From NCBI RefSeq assembly GCF_009498525.1, contig NZ_QSNT01000003.1:249893-313892 (forward strand): a stretch of DNA of 64,000 nt, written 5' to 3'. Position numbers and translations under genes: made by a program. The first letter of the stretch is position 1, and every line of letters starts with the position of its first letter. The DNA comes from Rhizobium sp. ICMP 5592 (lineage in GTDB: Bacteria; Pseudomonadota; Alphaproteobacteria; Rhizobiales; Rhizobiaceae). This document shows, one piece after another, positions 18,770 through 27,428 of the stretch. The notes beneath the pieces are model-generated. The model did no database searches and had not been told where the DNA came from. It saw nothing but the letters and a program-made list of their open reading frames with translations.

Positions 18770-19222
18770 ATGGCTCTTTATGAACATGTATTCCTTGCCC
18801 GACAGGATATTTCCGCTCAGCAGGTCGATGCCCTCGTAGAACAGTACAAGGGTGTTATCGAAGCTAACGGCGGTAAAGTCGGGCGTATCGAAAACTGGGG
18901 CCTCAAGTCCCTTACCTATCGCATCAAGAAGAACCGCAAGGCTCACTACGCCCTGATGGACATCGATGCACCGGCCGCTGCCGTCCAGGAAATGGAACGT
19001 CAGATGCGTATCAGCGAAGACGTCCTGCGTTACATGACGATCGCTGTTGAAAAGCACGAAGAAGGTCCGTCTGCCATGATGCAGAAGCGCGACCGTGACG
19101 ACCGTCCGCGCCGCGATGGCGACCGTCCGGAGCGTAGCTTCGGCGACCGTGACCGTGGTCCGCGCCCGGATCGTGGTGACCGCGAAGACCGTCCGCGCCG
19201 TCCGCGCGAAGACCGCGTATAA
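18770..19222 (+). CDS. rpsF: 30S ribosomal protein S6
   Basis: S6 binds 16S rRNA with S18 in the platform of the 30S subunit. Residues 1-105 ([27 protein letters not shown]... [30 protein letters not shown]) form the S6 fold. A tail of about 45 residues is almost only Arg, Asp, Gly and Pro ([22 protein letters not shown]...), an extension known in alphaproteobacterial S6. I chose ATG 18770 over an upstream start at 18713, because only the former begins the family sequence and has AAAGGCGAAG ahead. Confidence 0.97.
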   Translation: MALYEHVFLARQDISAQQVDALVEQYKGVIEANGGKVGRIENWGLKSLTYRIKKNRKAHYALMDIDAPAAAVQEMERQMRISEDVLRYMTIAVEKHEEGPSAMMQKRDRDDRPRRDGDRPERSFGDRDRGPRPDRGDREDRPRRPREDRV

Positions 19223-19236
19223 GGAGATTTTGAACA

Positions 19237-19485
19237 ATGTCTGAAGTTTCCTCCGCACCGGTCCGTCGTCCGTTCCATCGCCGCCGCAAGACCTGCCCGT
19301 TCTCGGGCGCCAATGCGCCGCGCATCGACTACAAGGACGTCCGTCTCCTGCAGCGCTACATTTCCGAGCGTGGCAAGATCGTTCCGTCCCGCATCACGGC
19401 CGTTTCCCAGAAGAAGCAGCGCGAACTCGCCCAGGCGATCAAGCGCGCTCGTTTCCTGGGCCTGCTGCCTTACGTCGTCGCTTAA
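19237..19485 (+). CDS. rpsR: 30S ribosomal protein S18
   Basis: The 82-aa S18 partner of S6. [68 protein letters not shown] is a full-length, typical S18. AAGGAG precedes its ATG; the gap to rpsF is 14 nt. Confidence 0.98.
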   Translation: MSEVSSAPVRRPFHRRRKTCPFSGANAPRIDYKDVRLLQRYISERGKIVPSRITAVSQKKQRELAQAIKRARFLGLLPYVVA

Positions 19486-19630
19486 TTCAAGCCGACGCTG
19501 CATGAATTGAGGGAAGGCATTCGTGCCTTCCCTTCTCCCTTTCGCGGTGGGCGCGGATCGGAACTCTAAACCCCATGTTGGGGACGGCTTTTGGACCGGA
19601 GTGTCGGAAGCATCCTCTAACTGCTCGATC

Positions 19631-20632
19631 ATGAAGCAGGACAGCGACTTGAAAAATTTGAACGCTAAAGTGCTGGCCATCGGCGCCCTCGCCGGTCTTA
19701 CCGCTGCCTTACTCGTGTATGGCGCGACGGTACAGCCGTTGCTGTTCATCCTGTTCGGCGCGCTGTCCGCGCTCCCCATTCTCATTGTCGGCCTCGGCTG
19801 GGGCAACATCGCCGTCATCACCGCGGTTGTCGCGGCCGGCGTCGTCGGTGCTGTCGGCCAGTCGCCGTCTTTCGGGCTCTTCGCCGTGCTTTTGGCGCTG
19901 GTGCCCGCCTGGCTTAGCCATCTGGCCAATCTTGCGCGCCCGGCCTCCGAACTCGGCGGGCCGGAGCATCTGACGGCCTGGTATCCGCTCTCGGACATCA
20001 TGCTGCATCTCTGCGGCCTTGCAGCCGTTGTCATCGTCATTGTCGGCGCGATTATGGGCTACAACGCCGATCTCGTCGGCCAGGTGGTCGATGCCTATGT
20101 CAGCGTCATGAACCAGCAGCCGCAGCCTGAGCTTCAGCTCAATCCGGCGGTGATCGACAAGACCAAGTCGCTGATGCTCTACGCCATCCCCCTCGTCTGG
20201 GGCATGATCTGGGTCATGATGCTGCTGGCCGCCTATTACATGGCCATCCGCATCGTCGCGGCCTCCAGCCGCAACCTGCGCCCGCGCGAGGACATTCCCT
20301 CTGCGCTGCGCATGAACCGCAATGCGATCTTCGTCTTTCTTGCGGCTGTCGTCGCCATGTTCTTCGGCGGCATCCCGGCCTTGATTGGCGCCGCCACGCT
20401 TGGCGCCTTCGGCGCCGGCTTTATCGTTTCCGGCTTCGCTTCGCTGCATTATCGCACGCGTGGCAAGGACTGGCGCATCCCCGTGCTGATCCTCTGCTAC
20501 CTGACATCGCTGATGCTGACGGTGCCGCTCTTCATCATCCTTGTTCTCGGGCTCTACGATACGCGCAAGGCGATCGCGCTCACCCCGAACAAGAATGCCG
20601 AAATACCCAAACAACCAGACACGAAAATCTGA
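19631..20632 (+). CDS. DUF2232 family multi-pass membrane protein
   Basis: A 333-aa membrane protein between rpsR and rplI, the position where rhizobia carry DUF2232. At least eight hydrophobic segments are visible, including the N-terminal [63 protein letters not shown] run and the C-terminal [29 protein letters not shown]. The family resembles YybS-like ECF S-component folds, but function is unknown. I chose ATG 19631 ([11 protein letters not shown]...). An upstream start at 19523 would add 36 hydrophilic residues that are probably untranslated. Confidence 0.85.
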   Translation: MKQDSDLKNLNAKVLAIGALAGLTAALLVYGATVQPLLFILFGALSALPILIVGLGWGNIAVITAVVAAGVVGAVGQSPSFGLFAVLLALVPAWLSHLANLARPASELGGPEHLTAWYPLSDIMLHLCGLAAVVIVIVGAIMGYNADLVGQVVDAYVSVMNQQPQPELQLNPAVIDKTKSLMLYAIPLVWGMIWVMMLLAAYYMAIRIVAASSRNLRPREDIPSALRMNRNAIFVFLAAVVAMFFGGIPALIGAATLGAFGAGFIVSGFASLHYRTRGKDWRIPVLILCYLTSLMLTVPLFIILVLGLYDTRKAIALTPNKNAEIPKQPDTKI

Positions 20633-20652
20633 CATCTGAAAGGAACACTAAA

Positions 20653-21234
20653 ATGGAAGTCATTCTCCTGGAGCGCATCTCCAAGCTCGGCCAGATGGGC
20701 GAAGTGGTTAAGGTTCGCGACGGCTTTGCCCGTAACTACCTGCTGCCGCTCGGCAAGGCACTCCGCGCCAACGCCGCCAACAAGACCCGTTTCGAAGCTG
20801 AACGCGCAACGCTCGAAGCCCGTAACCTTGAGCGCAAGAGCGAAGCTCAGAAGGTTGCCGACGTTCTCGGCGGCAAGTCCTTCATCGTCGTTCGCTCGGC
20901 TGGCGAAACCGGCCAGCTCTACGGTTCGGTCGCTGCCCGTGACGTCGTTGAAATCCTCGCCGCTGAAGGCTTCAACATCGGCCGCAGCCAGGTTCATCTG
21001 AACACGCCGATCAAGGCCATTGGCCTGCACGATGTTACGATCGGCCTCCACGCCGAAGTCGAAATCACCGTCGAACTCAACGTTGCCCGTTCCGCTGAAG
21101 AAGCCGAACGTCAGTCCAAGGGCGAAACCCTCACCTCCGCTGACGCCATCTACGGCATCGACGAAGACGCCCTGCGTCCGGAAGACTTCTTCGATCCGGA
21201 AGCCGACGGCAACGCCGAAGACGACGACGCATAA
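20653..21234 (+). CDS. rplI: 50S ribosomal protein L9
   Basis: L9 binds 23S rRNA at the base of the L1 stalk and helps frame maintenance. The 193-aa protein starts [40 protein letters not shown], the canonical N-domain, followed by the long connecting helix and C-domain. It has an acidic tail ([18 protein letters not shown]) that makes it longer than the ~149-aa E. coli form, as in other rhizobia. GAAAGGAAC precedes the ATG. A terminator follows. Confidence 0.97.
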   Translation: MEVILLERISKLGQMGEVVKVRDGFARNYLLPLGKALRANAANKTRFEAERATLEARNLERKSEAQKVADVLGGKSFIVVRSAGETGQLYGSVAARDVVEILAAEGFNIGRSQVHLNTPIKAIGLHDVTIGLHAEVEITVELNVARSAEEAERQSKGETLTSADAIYGIDEDALRPEDFFDPEADGNAEDDDA

Positions 21235-21259
21235 TTTCCAGCCCATCGCTGGATAACGG

Positions 21260-21291
21260 AAAGCCCGGATCTTACGATCCGGGCTTTTTAT
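21260..21291 (+). terminator. Rho-independent terminator after rplI
   Basis: A 12-bp perfect stem (AAAGCCCGGATC 21260-21271, GATCCGGGCTTT 21276-21287) with a TTAC loop, followed by TTA. It ends the rpsF operon and separates it from the convergent GDPD gene. Confidence 0.93.
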
Positions 21292-21309
21292 TTGCGCGAT
21301 GACGCAAAC

Positions 21310-22152
21310 TTACGCTCTCGTGCCGAGATAGGCTCTCAGCGCTTCCGGCTCGTCAGTCTGAATGGCGGAAACGCCAGCGTCGATCAAACGGCCCCAGATT
21401 GCCGCTGGATCTTTCAGCGCCGCGCTATCGGTGAAGCCGGCGCAAGTGACCGAGTCAAGAGTGTTCGCCCAGAGCGCGATACCTGCTTCATTGAACCGGT
21501 CCTTGAGCTCAGCAACTTGCTGCAGCCGGGCGAAGGTAATCTCACATACAAACGGCTTCAACTTGAACACGAGTTCGAGCTGGGTTTCAGCATCCGGCTC
21601 TTCCAAGCGGGTCTTAGCTATGAAAGGGACCCGGTGTGGCACCACTTCTTTGTAAACCCATTTCAAGTCTTCATCCGTCTTAACGACCGACCAGAAGTCA
21701 ACCTGCTGATCCATGCCTGCCGCGCGCGCGTAAGCAATGACATCAGGGATGATTTCCTTGTGCTTGATATCGAGATGGATAAAAATGCGATCCCGCGTGA
21801 GATCAAAGACTTGCCTCAGGCTCGGTAGCTTTTCGTCCGTTAGCGTGTTCGTTTCGACGCCATCGCGATTGCGCAGGTTCAGGCTGGACAATTGCCGCAG
21901 CGTCAGCGCCTCAGGCTCTTGATCAAGCCCGGTCATGCGTTCGAGCGTATCGTCGTGCAACAGAAAGAACTCGCCGTCGCTGCTCCGCCGCACGTCGATT
22001 TCGACAACGTCGTAGCCGTCCGAGATGGCCCGCTCGATTGCCAGCAGGCTGTTTTCCGGGGCCGCGTGCCAGTCACCGCGATGGACGGTGATCGCGCAGG
22101 ATCGATCGGGGTCGGTGATGTAATCGACGTAGGAATGCCTGTTCGAAGCCAC
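21310..22152 (-). CDS. Glycerophosphodiester phosphodiesterase family protein
   Basis: A 280-aa GDPD-family TIM-barrel enzyme that hydrolyses glycerophosphodiesters to glycerol-3-phosphate and an alcohol. Catalytic and metal signatures are VHRGDWHAAPENSLLAI, VVEIDVRRSSDGEFFLLHDDTLERMT and the metal-site Asp/Lys in FIHLDIKHKE. The C-terminal AIQTDEPEALRAYL is also usual. No signal peptide is seen, so it is probably cytosolic. I prefer the GTG at 22152, which has AAGGAG nine bases upstream; a TTG at 22170 is an alternative that would place the ribosome-binding site inside the gene. Confidence 0.9.
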   Translation of the reverse strand: MASNRHSYVDYITDPDRSCAITVHRGDWHAAPENSLLAIERAISDGYDVVEIDVRRSSDGEFFLLHDDTLERMTGLDQEPEALTLRQLSSLNLRNRDGVETNTLTDEKLPSLRQVFDLTRDRIFIHLDIKHKEIIPDVIAYARAAGMDQQVDFWSVVKTDEDLKWVYKEVVPHRVPFIAKTRLEEPDAETQLELVFKLKPFVCEITFARLQQVAELKDRFNEAGIALWANTLDSVTCAGFTDSAALKDPAAIWGRLIDAGVSAIQTDEPEALRAYLGTRA

Positions 22153-22282
22153 GAATTCATTCTCCTTCAACTCCCAAAGGCAGAGTGAACCGCCTCATCG
22201 GCAGACCTCGCCCGTGAGCCTCTTCAATCACACCATTACTGATTTGGAATGACAGGAGTTACGAAGGAATATCGAAAACGCT

Positions 22283-23347
22283 CTAGTCGTCGTTGACGCC
22301 CACTTCCGGCTGGGAATCCTTGTCGATCGAGACGACGACCGACATTCCCGGTGCCAGATCATCCGCCAGCGGTTGATCCTTGTCGATCTTGATCCTGACG
22401 CCGATGCGCTGCGCAACCTTGGTGAAATTGCCGGTCGCGTTGTCAGGCTTGATGACGGCGAATTCCGAGCCCGCCGCCGGCGAGAAGCGCTGGACGTGAC
22501 CCTTGAGCTGGCGGTGGCCGAGCGCATCGACCGAAATCGTCGCGGGCTGATCGATCTTCATGCCGTCAAGCTGGGTTTCCTTGAAATTGGCGATCACCCA
22601 GATATCTTTCGGCACGAGACCCATAAGCTGCGTTCCAGCGGTCACATACTGGCCGAGGCGTACGCCGACTTCTCCGACGCGACCGTCCTGCGGCGCGACG
22701 ATGGTTGCGTTCTGAAGATCGATCTCGGCGAGCTGCACGGCCGCTTCCGCGCCGCTGACGCCCGCTTCCAGCGAGGCGCGGTTGACGATGATCGTCGTGA
22801 GATTCTGCTGCGATACGTCGAGGCCGGCCTTCGCCTGGCTCACGGCGGCCTGTGCCTGTTGCAGCGTCGCCTGTGCCTGCTCGGAATCGCTAGTGGTGGA
22901 CACGCCCTTGGCAACCAGCGTCGTTATACGATCCGAGGCGAGCTGCGCACGTTTCAGCGCTGCGTTGGCGCTGTCGATCTGTGCCTGGCTGGAGGCGATG
23001 CCGGCCTTGGCGGCCTGCTCCTGCTGCTGCGAATTGGCTAGCGCCGCCTTCTGGCCATCAAGCGTCGCGCGCGCTTGCGCCACCTTCTGCTGATAGATGC
23101 GGTCGTCGATCTTGGTCAGCACGTCGCCCTGTTTGACGAGCTTGTAATCCTTGATCGGCACCTCGGTAATATAGCCGCTGACCTGCGGGCTGATGGTGGT
23201 GACATAGCCTTTGACATATGCATCGTCGGTCGTCTCGACCGAGCTCTTGAAGGGCGGGAGGTGCCAAGCGTAAAGCACCAGCATGACGCCGCCGACGCCG
23301 GCGAGAACGGCAATGACTTCGATGGGGGAGCGAACGAGCCTCGACAT
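22283..23347 (-). CDS. emrA: HlyD/EmrA-type membrane-fusion protein
   Basis: A 354-aa periplasmic adaptor that links an inner-membrane exporter to an outer-membrane channel. It has one N-terminal membrane anchor (VIAVLAGVGGVMLVLYAWH), a lipoyl half-motif (YVTTISPQVSGYITEVPIKDYKLVKQGDVLTKID), a long coiled-coil hairpin (about 85-205, Ala/Gln-rich), then the second lipoyl half (ATIVAPQDGRVGEVGVRLGQYV) and a beta-barrel. It lies 17 nt after emrB and is the last gene of the marR-emrB-emrA operon. The gene order differs from E. coli, where emrA precedes emrB. Confidence 0.92.
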   Translation of the reverse strand: MSRLVRSPIEVIAVLAGVGGVMLVLYAWHLPPFKSSVETTDDAYVKGYVTTISPQVSGYITEVPIKDYKLVKQGDVLTKIDDRIYQQKVAQARATLDGQKAALANSQQQEQAAKAGIASSQAQIDSANAALKRAQLASDRITTLVAKGVSTTSDSEQAQATLQQAQAAVSQAKAGLDVSQQNLTTIIVNRASLEAGVSGAEAAVQLAEIDLQNATIVAPQDGRVGEVGVRLGQYVTAGTQLMGLVPKDIWVIANFKETQLDGMKIDQPATISVDALGHRQLKGHVQRFSPAAGSEFAVIKPDNATGNFTKVAQRIGVRIKIDKDQPLADDLAPGMSVVVSIDKDSQPEVGVNDD

Positions 23348-23364
23348 GGCGCTATTTCATATCC

Positions 23365-25023
23365 TCAGGGGTTGGATGCCACGGTCTGCGGCCGATCGTC
23401 GGCAAGCCGTGCCTTGATGAAGCGATAGAATACATGCAGCGAAAGTCCGGCGAGCGACACGACGGCGATCACGCCGGCAACCCAAAAAGCATCGGCATAG
23501 GCGAGCGTGTTGGCCTCGCGGGTGACTTGTGCGCCGAGCAGCGCCAATCCCTCGCCTTTCAGGAGCGCGCTGTCGCCGATCACCTTGCCGTAGGATGATG
23601 AAAGCTGGCTGACACGCTGCGCAACATGCGGATCGGTCAGCAGCACACGCTCGGTCAGCACGGCGGAATGGAATTTTTCGCGGATGACGATCAAGGTTCC
23701 GTAGAACGCCGAGGCGATCAGGCCGCCGATGCTCTGTGTGAAGGTGAAGACCACGAAGAAGGTCACCAGGTAAGGCGGACCCTTCGAAAAGGCCGCCTTG
23801 AAGCCCTCGGACATGGAAGGCGGCAGGAAAAGGGCCGCGCCCGCCGCCACAAGTGCCTGACTGAGAAACATCTGCTCGGGCCGGGTCAGCGTGGTGACCT
23901 GCGCATCCATGAAGGCACCCGCTGCCATCATGACGAGCGCTGCAAACTGGATCTGCCAGCTCAGCCCATAGCGCATCAGTACCGTGCAGACGAGGCCGCC
24001 GAAAATCGTAAAAACCAGAATGATCCAATAGAGCATCGAGAGCTGGTCATAGAGCAGGCCAACGGCATTCTGATAGAACGTCATGATGATCGCGCTCTGC
24101 TCGCCGAAGATGATGCGAAAGAGCAGAAGAATGCCGGTCAGATGCAGGATCGCCGGACTGAGCAGCCAGCGGACGTCGATCAGCGGCGTCGGCCTGCGCA
24201 ACTCAATGACGGCGGCGAGCATCAGGCTGGCGATACTGATCGCCGACAGCACGCCGAGCCAAGGTACCTCCAGCCACCAATAGAGCCGCCCGACCGAGAG
24301 AACGACGGCCAGACAGCCGAAACCAATCGCGACCAGCAGATAGCTGATGATATCCCCGAAGACGATGACCTTTACGCGCGGCGGCGGCGTCAGCGGGAGG
24401 AGATAGATGATCGGCATCACCAGCAGCGCCAGTGCCATTTCCAGCGTGTAGAGCCCGCGCCATTCGCCGTGGTCGAGCAGCGACGGCGAGACGAGACGCG
24501 TGATGGGGGCGGCCAGCAGTGTATTCATCATCGCCAGGCTGACGCCGATCGTCATCTTCCGCGCCGGCTCGAAGGCTTCCAGCATGTAGAGAAAGCCGAG
24601 CGTCGAAAGCGGTGCCGCTGCAATGCCGCTCAGGAAGCGGACAACCACGGCCGATTGCAGGTCGGAGACGAAGAGATTGAGCAGCGAGGCGACGACAAAG
24701 CCGATAATGCTGACCTCGGCAAAATTGCGCACGCCATACTGCATGCGGATCTTCACCAGCGCGATGGCGAGACTGACGTTCGGCGCCATATAGGCGGCCG
24801 ACAGCCATACCGATTCGGTGGTCGTCGCGGCGATCGAGCCTTGGATCTGGGTGAGATTGGCAAGGGCGAGATTGAGACCGAGGCCTTGCGTCAGGAAGAA
24901 CAGGACGGATGCCAGGATGTAGAGCAGCATCTTCCAGCCGGGCATGGGCGGCGGAGCGGCTTGGACGGCAGGTGCGGCGACGGTGGCTTCCGCATTTGCG
25001 ATCGGGCCTGGCTCACCGCTCAT
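23365..25023 (-). CDS. emrB: MFS drug exporter, DHA2 (EmrB) family
   Basis: A 552-aa major facilitator transporter with about 14 membrane segments, the DHA2/EmrB layout. The first segment is MLLYILASVLFFLTQGLGLNLALANL. Motif-like regions WLSAAYMAPNVSLAIALVKIRMQYGVRNFAE and RFLSGIAAAPLSTLGFLYML are visible. It would use proton motive force to export hydrophobic compounds through EmrA. GAGGTGA precedes the ATG and marR ends 8 nt upstream, so the three genes are one transcript. Substrate unknown. Confidence 0.92.
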   Translation of the reverse strand: MSGEPGPIANAEATVAAPAVQAAPPPMPGWKMLLYILASVLFFLTQGLGLNLALANLTQIQGSIAATTTESVWLSAAYMAPNVSLAIALVKIRMQYGVRNFAEVSIIGFVVASLLNLFVSDLQSAVVVRFLSGIAAAPLSTLGFLYMLEAFEPARKMTIGVSLAMMNTLLAAPITRLVSPSLLDHGEWRGLYTLEMALALLVMPIIYLLPLTPPPRVKVIVFGDIISYLLVAIGFGCLAVVLSVGRLYWWLEVPWLGVLSAISIASLMLAAVIELRRPTPLIDVRWLLSPAILHLTGILLLFRIIFGEQSAIIMTFYQNAVGLLYDQLSMLYWIILVFTIFGGLVCTVLMRYGLSWQIQFAALVMMAAGAFMDAQVTTLTRPEQMFLSQALVAAGAALFLPPSMSEGFKAAFSKGPPYLVTFFVVFTFTQSIGGLIASAFYGTLIVIREKFHSAVLTERVLLTDPHVAQRVSQLSSSYGKVIGDSALLKGEGLALLGAQVTREANTLAYADAFWVAGVIAVVSLAGLSLHVFYRFIKARLADDRPQTVASNP

Positions 25024-25031
25024 ACGTCACC

Positions 25032-25475
25032 TCATGACTTGCCCACATTCTGCAGATTCGCAGTCATGGCGCGGATGACCTTGAGAGCCATGCCGATATC
25101 CTCGTCCGGAATTCCCTGCAAGATATCCGCGCGCACGCCACTGGCAAGAGCCTCGACTTCGGCGGCCACGACTTTTCCGGATTCCGTCATGAAAATCTGC
25201 TTGGCGCGCCGATCCGACGGCACCGCGCGGCGCTCGATGAAATTCTGCGCCTCCATGGCGTCGAGAATGCGGACCAGCGTCGGGGTCTCAAGCTCAAGCT
25301 CGTCGGCGAGTTCCCGCTGATTGATGCCGTCACGGCGCGACAGCTTATGGAAGACCCTGGCTCTCGCCAATGTCATTCCATGCTCGCGCACCAGGCTGTC
25401 GAACGCCGCCCTAAGCTTCCGATTAAAGGCGGAAAGCTCGTCGAAGATTTCTCGGCGTTGTGGATGACCCGGCAT
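25032..25475 (-). CDS. MarR-family transcriptional regulator
   Basis: A 147-aa winged-helix regulator: helix-turn-helix INQRELADELELETPTLVRILDAMEAQNFIERR and wing VPSDRRAKQIFMTESGKVVAAEVEAL. MarR proteins commonly repress the efflux operon they sit in and release DNA on ligand binding. This gene leads emrB-emrA. A palindrome at 25506-25522 sits about 30 nt upstream of its start, so autorepression is likely (inference). Confidence 0.93.
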   Translation of the reverse strand: MPGHPQRREIFDELSAFNRKLRAAFDSLVREHGMTLARARVFHKLSRRDGINQRELADELELETPTLVRILDAMEAQNFIERRAVPSDRRAKQIFMTESGKVVAAEVEALASGVRADILQGIPDEDIGMALKVIRAMTANLQNVGKS

Positions 25476-25818
25476 ATACCTACTTTATATGATTAAAAAC
25501 CTACCCTATTTCTAGGAAATAGCTGGATTTTTTCATTTTTACAAGGGCGACCGCCAGTTTACCGATGTATGCCGGGGCCGGCTGGGTTAAAATCTTCGCC
25601 AGACATTCTGCATAAGTGATTCGCGTGTCGGCAATTCCATTGCAAGCCAGCGACAAAGACTTTTTTACTGCGGAGAGTTTGTCCCTGTGGATGAGTGGAA
25701 CAATGTGAATAGCACGGGCGAATTCGTCTCGCGCGCCACGCTGAGGCTCTTCTGCAATTGACCGTGACACCGGAACATCGCAAACCATTCGGCACACCAA
25801 GAGACGAAGAGACGGAAA
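25476..25818. other. 343-nt intergenic region between divergent marR and dnaB
   Basis: Apart from the marR-side palindrome and TA-rich promoter zone, the stretch from about 25530 to 25810 shows no gene with a plausible start or coding character and no strong hairpin. A long minus-strand open frame that crosses it is only the antisense of dnaB. It presumably holds the dnaB promoter, which I could not define. Confidence 0.5.
25506..25522 (-). promoter_or_regulatory. Candidate MarR operator
   Basis: CTATTTC-TAG-GAAATAG is a perfect 7-bp inverted repeat in the promoter zone of marR-emrB-emrA. Closer to the gene the sequence is TA-rich (TTTAATCATATAAA) and carries two copies of GTAGGT. Size and place fit a MarR dimer site; binding is inference. 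Confidence 0.55.
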
Positions 25819-27315
25819 ATGAACGAAGCCGCGCGCAACATTGCCGCCATTGCTCCCGCCGAAGCGCATTACCGCGAGGCGCCGAACAATATCGAGGCGG
25901 AGCAGGCCCTGCTCGGTGCCATTCTCGTCAACAATGACGCCTATTACCGTGTCTCCGACTTCCTGAAGCCTATCCATCTCTATGAGCCGCTGCATCGGAA
26001 GATCTACGAAGTGGCGGGCGATATCATCCGCATGGGCAAGACCGCCAATCCGGTGACGATCAAGACCTTCCTGCCCGCCGACGACAAGGTCGGCGACATG
26101 ACTGTCGCGCAATATCTCGCCCGCCTCGCCACCGAAGCCGTGTCGATCATCAATGCCGAGGATTATGGCCGCGCCATCTATGACCTTGCGCTGCGTCGCG
26201 CCTTGATCACCATCGGTGAGGACGTGGTCAACATCGCCTATGACGCACCGCTCGACATGCCGCCGCAGACACAGATCGAGGATACCGAGCGCCGGCTGTT
26301 CGAACTTGCCGAAAACGGCCGCTACGACGGCGGCTTCCAGGCCTTCAACGACGCGGTGGCGCTGGCGATCGACATGGCGGCTGTCGCCAAGGAGCGCGAT
26401 GGCGGCCTGTCGGGCATTTCCACCGGCATTCATTCGCTCGACAGCAAGATGGGCGGCCTGCAGCGTTCGGACTTGATCATCCTTGCCGGACGTCCCGGCA
26501 TGGGCAAGACCTCGCTTGCGACCAATATCGCCTATAACATCGCCGCCGCCTTCGAAGGCGAAGTGCAGCCGGACGGCTCCACCAAGGCGAAGAACGGCGG
26601 CGTCGTCGGCTTCTACTCGCTGGAAATGTCGTCCGAACAGCTCGCCACCCGTATCATCTCCGAGCAGACGGAAGTCTCCTCGTCGAAGATCCGCCGCGGC
26701 GACATCAACGATGCCGACTTCGAAAAGCTGGTGGCATGCTCGATGATGATGCAGAAGGTGCCGCTTTTCATCGACCAGACCGGCGGCATCTCCATCGCCC
26801 AGCTGTCTGCACGCGCGCGGCGTCTGAAGCGGCAGCGCGGCCTCGACGTTCTCGTGGTCGACTACGTCCAGCTGATGACCGGCTCGGGGAAGTCGAACGA
26901 GAACCGCGTCCAGGAAATCACCCAGATCACCACCGGCCTGAAGGCGCTCGGCAAGGAGCTGAACGTTCCGATCGTGGCACTTTCGCAGCTCTCGCGCGCC
27001 GTCGAAAGCCGCGACGACAAGCGGCCGCAGCTGTCCGACCTTCGCGAATCCGGCTCGATCGAGCAGGACGCCGACGTGGTGCTGTTCGTGTTCCGCGAGG
27101 AATATTACGTCAAGAACTCCGAACCGCGCGATCCGGCCGATCCGAAATATGCCGAATGGGAAGCCCTGTTCGAAAAGGTGAAGGGCACGGCCGATGTCAT
27201 CATCGCCAAGCAGCGCCACGGGCCGACCGGCACGGTGAAGCTCGCCTTCCAGTCGGAATTCACGCGCTTCGCCGACCTCGCGGATCCGTCCTTCTCTCCC
27301 TATGAAGAGCATTGA
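25819..27315 (+). CDS. dnaB: Replicative DNA helicase
   Basis: DnaB is the hexameric 5'-3' helicase at the replication fork. The 498-aa protein has the N-terminal domain (PNNIEAEQALLGAILVNNDAYYRVSDFLKPIHLYEPLHRKIYE), then the RecA-like C-domain. That domain contains the Walker A AGRPGMGKTS, Walker B LDVLVVDYVQLM, SRAVESRDDKRPQLSDLRESGSIEQDADVVLFVFREEYY and the DnaB motif QRHGPTGTVKLAF. GACGGAAA precedes the ATG. No intein is present. Confidence 0.97.
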   Translation: MNEAARNIAAIAPAEAHYREAPNNIEAEQALLGAILVNNDAYYRVSDFLKPIHLYEPLHRKIYEVAGDIIRMGKTANPVTIKTFLPADDKVGDMTVAQYLARLATEAVSIINAEDYGRAIYDLALRRALITIGEDVVNIAYDAPLDMPPQTQIEDTERRLFELAENGRYDGGFQAFNDAVALAIDMAAVAKERDGGLSGISTGIHSLDSKMGGLQRSDLIILAGRPGMGKTSLATNIAYNIAAAFEGEVQPDGSTKAKNGGVVGFYSLEMSSEQLATRIISEQTEVSSSKIRRGDINDADFEKLVACSMMMQKVPLFIDQTGGISIAQLSARARRLKRQRGLDVLVVDYVQLMTGSGKSNENRVQEITQITTGLKALGKELNVPIVALSQLSRAVESRDDKRPQLSDLRESGSIEQDADVVLFVFREEYYVKNSEPRDPADPKYAEWEALFEKVKGTADVIIAKQRHGPTGTVKLAFQSEFTRFADLADPSFSPYEEH

Positions 27316-27380
27316 TGAAGGCCGCCCACGGCACATATGTGCGGTGCAGCACTTTCTCTTTGCAGCGATGATCACTATTC

Positions 27381-27411
27381 TGGCCGGAGCAATAATCCAC
27401 TCCGGCCATTT
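27381..27411 (+). terminator. Hairpin between dnaB and alr
   Basis: A 9-bp perfect stem (TGGCCGGAG 27381-27389, CTCCGGCCA 27400-27408) followed by TTTC. A probable weak intrinsic terminator of dnaB. Confidence 0.65.
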
Positions 27412-27428
27412 CTCGTTCAGGCGGTTTC

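Noticed and set aside
23626..25320. 564-codon open frame on the plus strand
   Set aside because: It runs antisense to emrB and marR. Its product is dominated by Arg, Gln, Asp and His with no family features.
25501..27375. 624-codon open frame on the minus strand
   Set aside because: It is the antisense of dnaB, whose helicase motifs are unmistakable on the plus strand. The minus-strand translation has the Asp/His/Arg-rich look of a shadow frame in GC-rich DNA.
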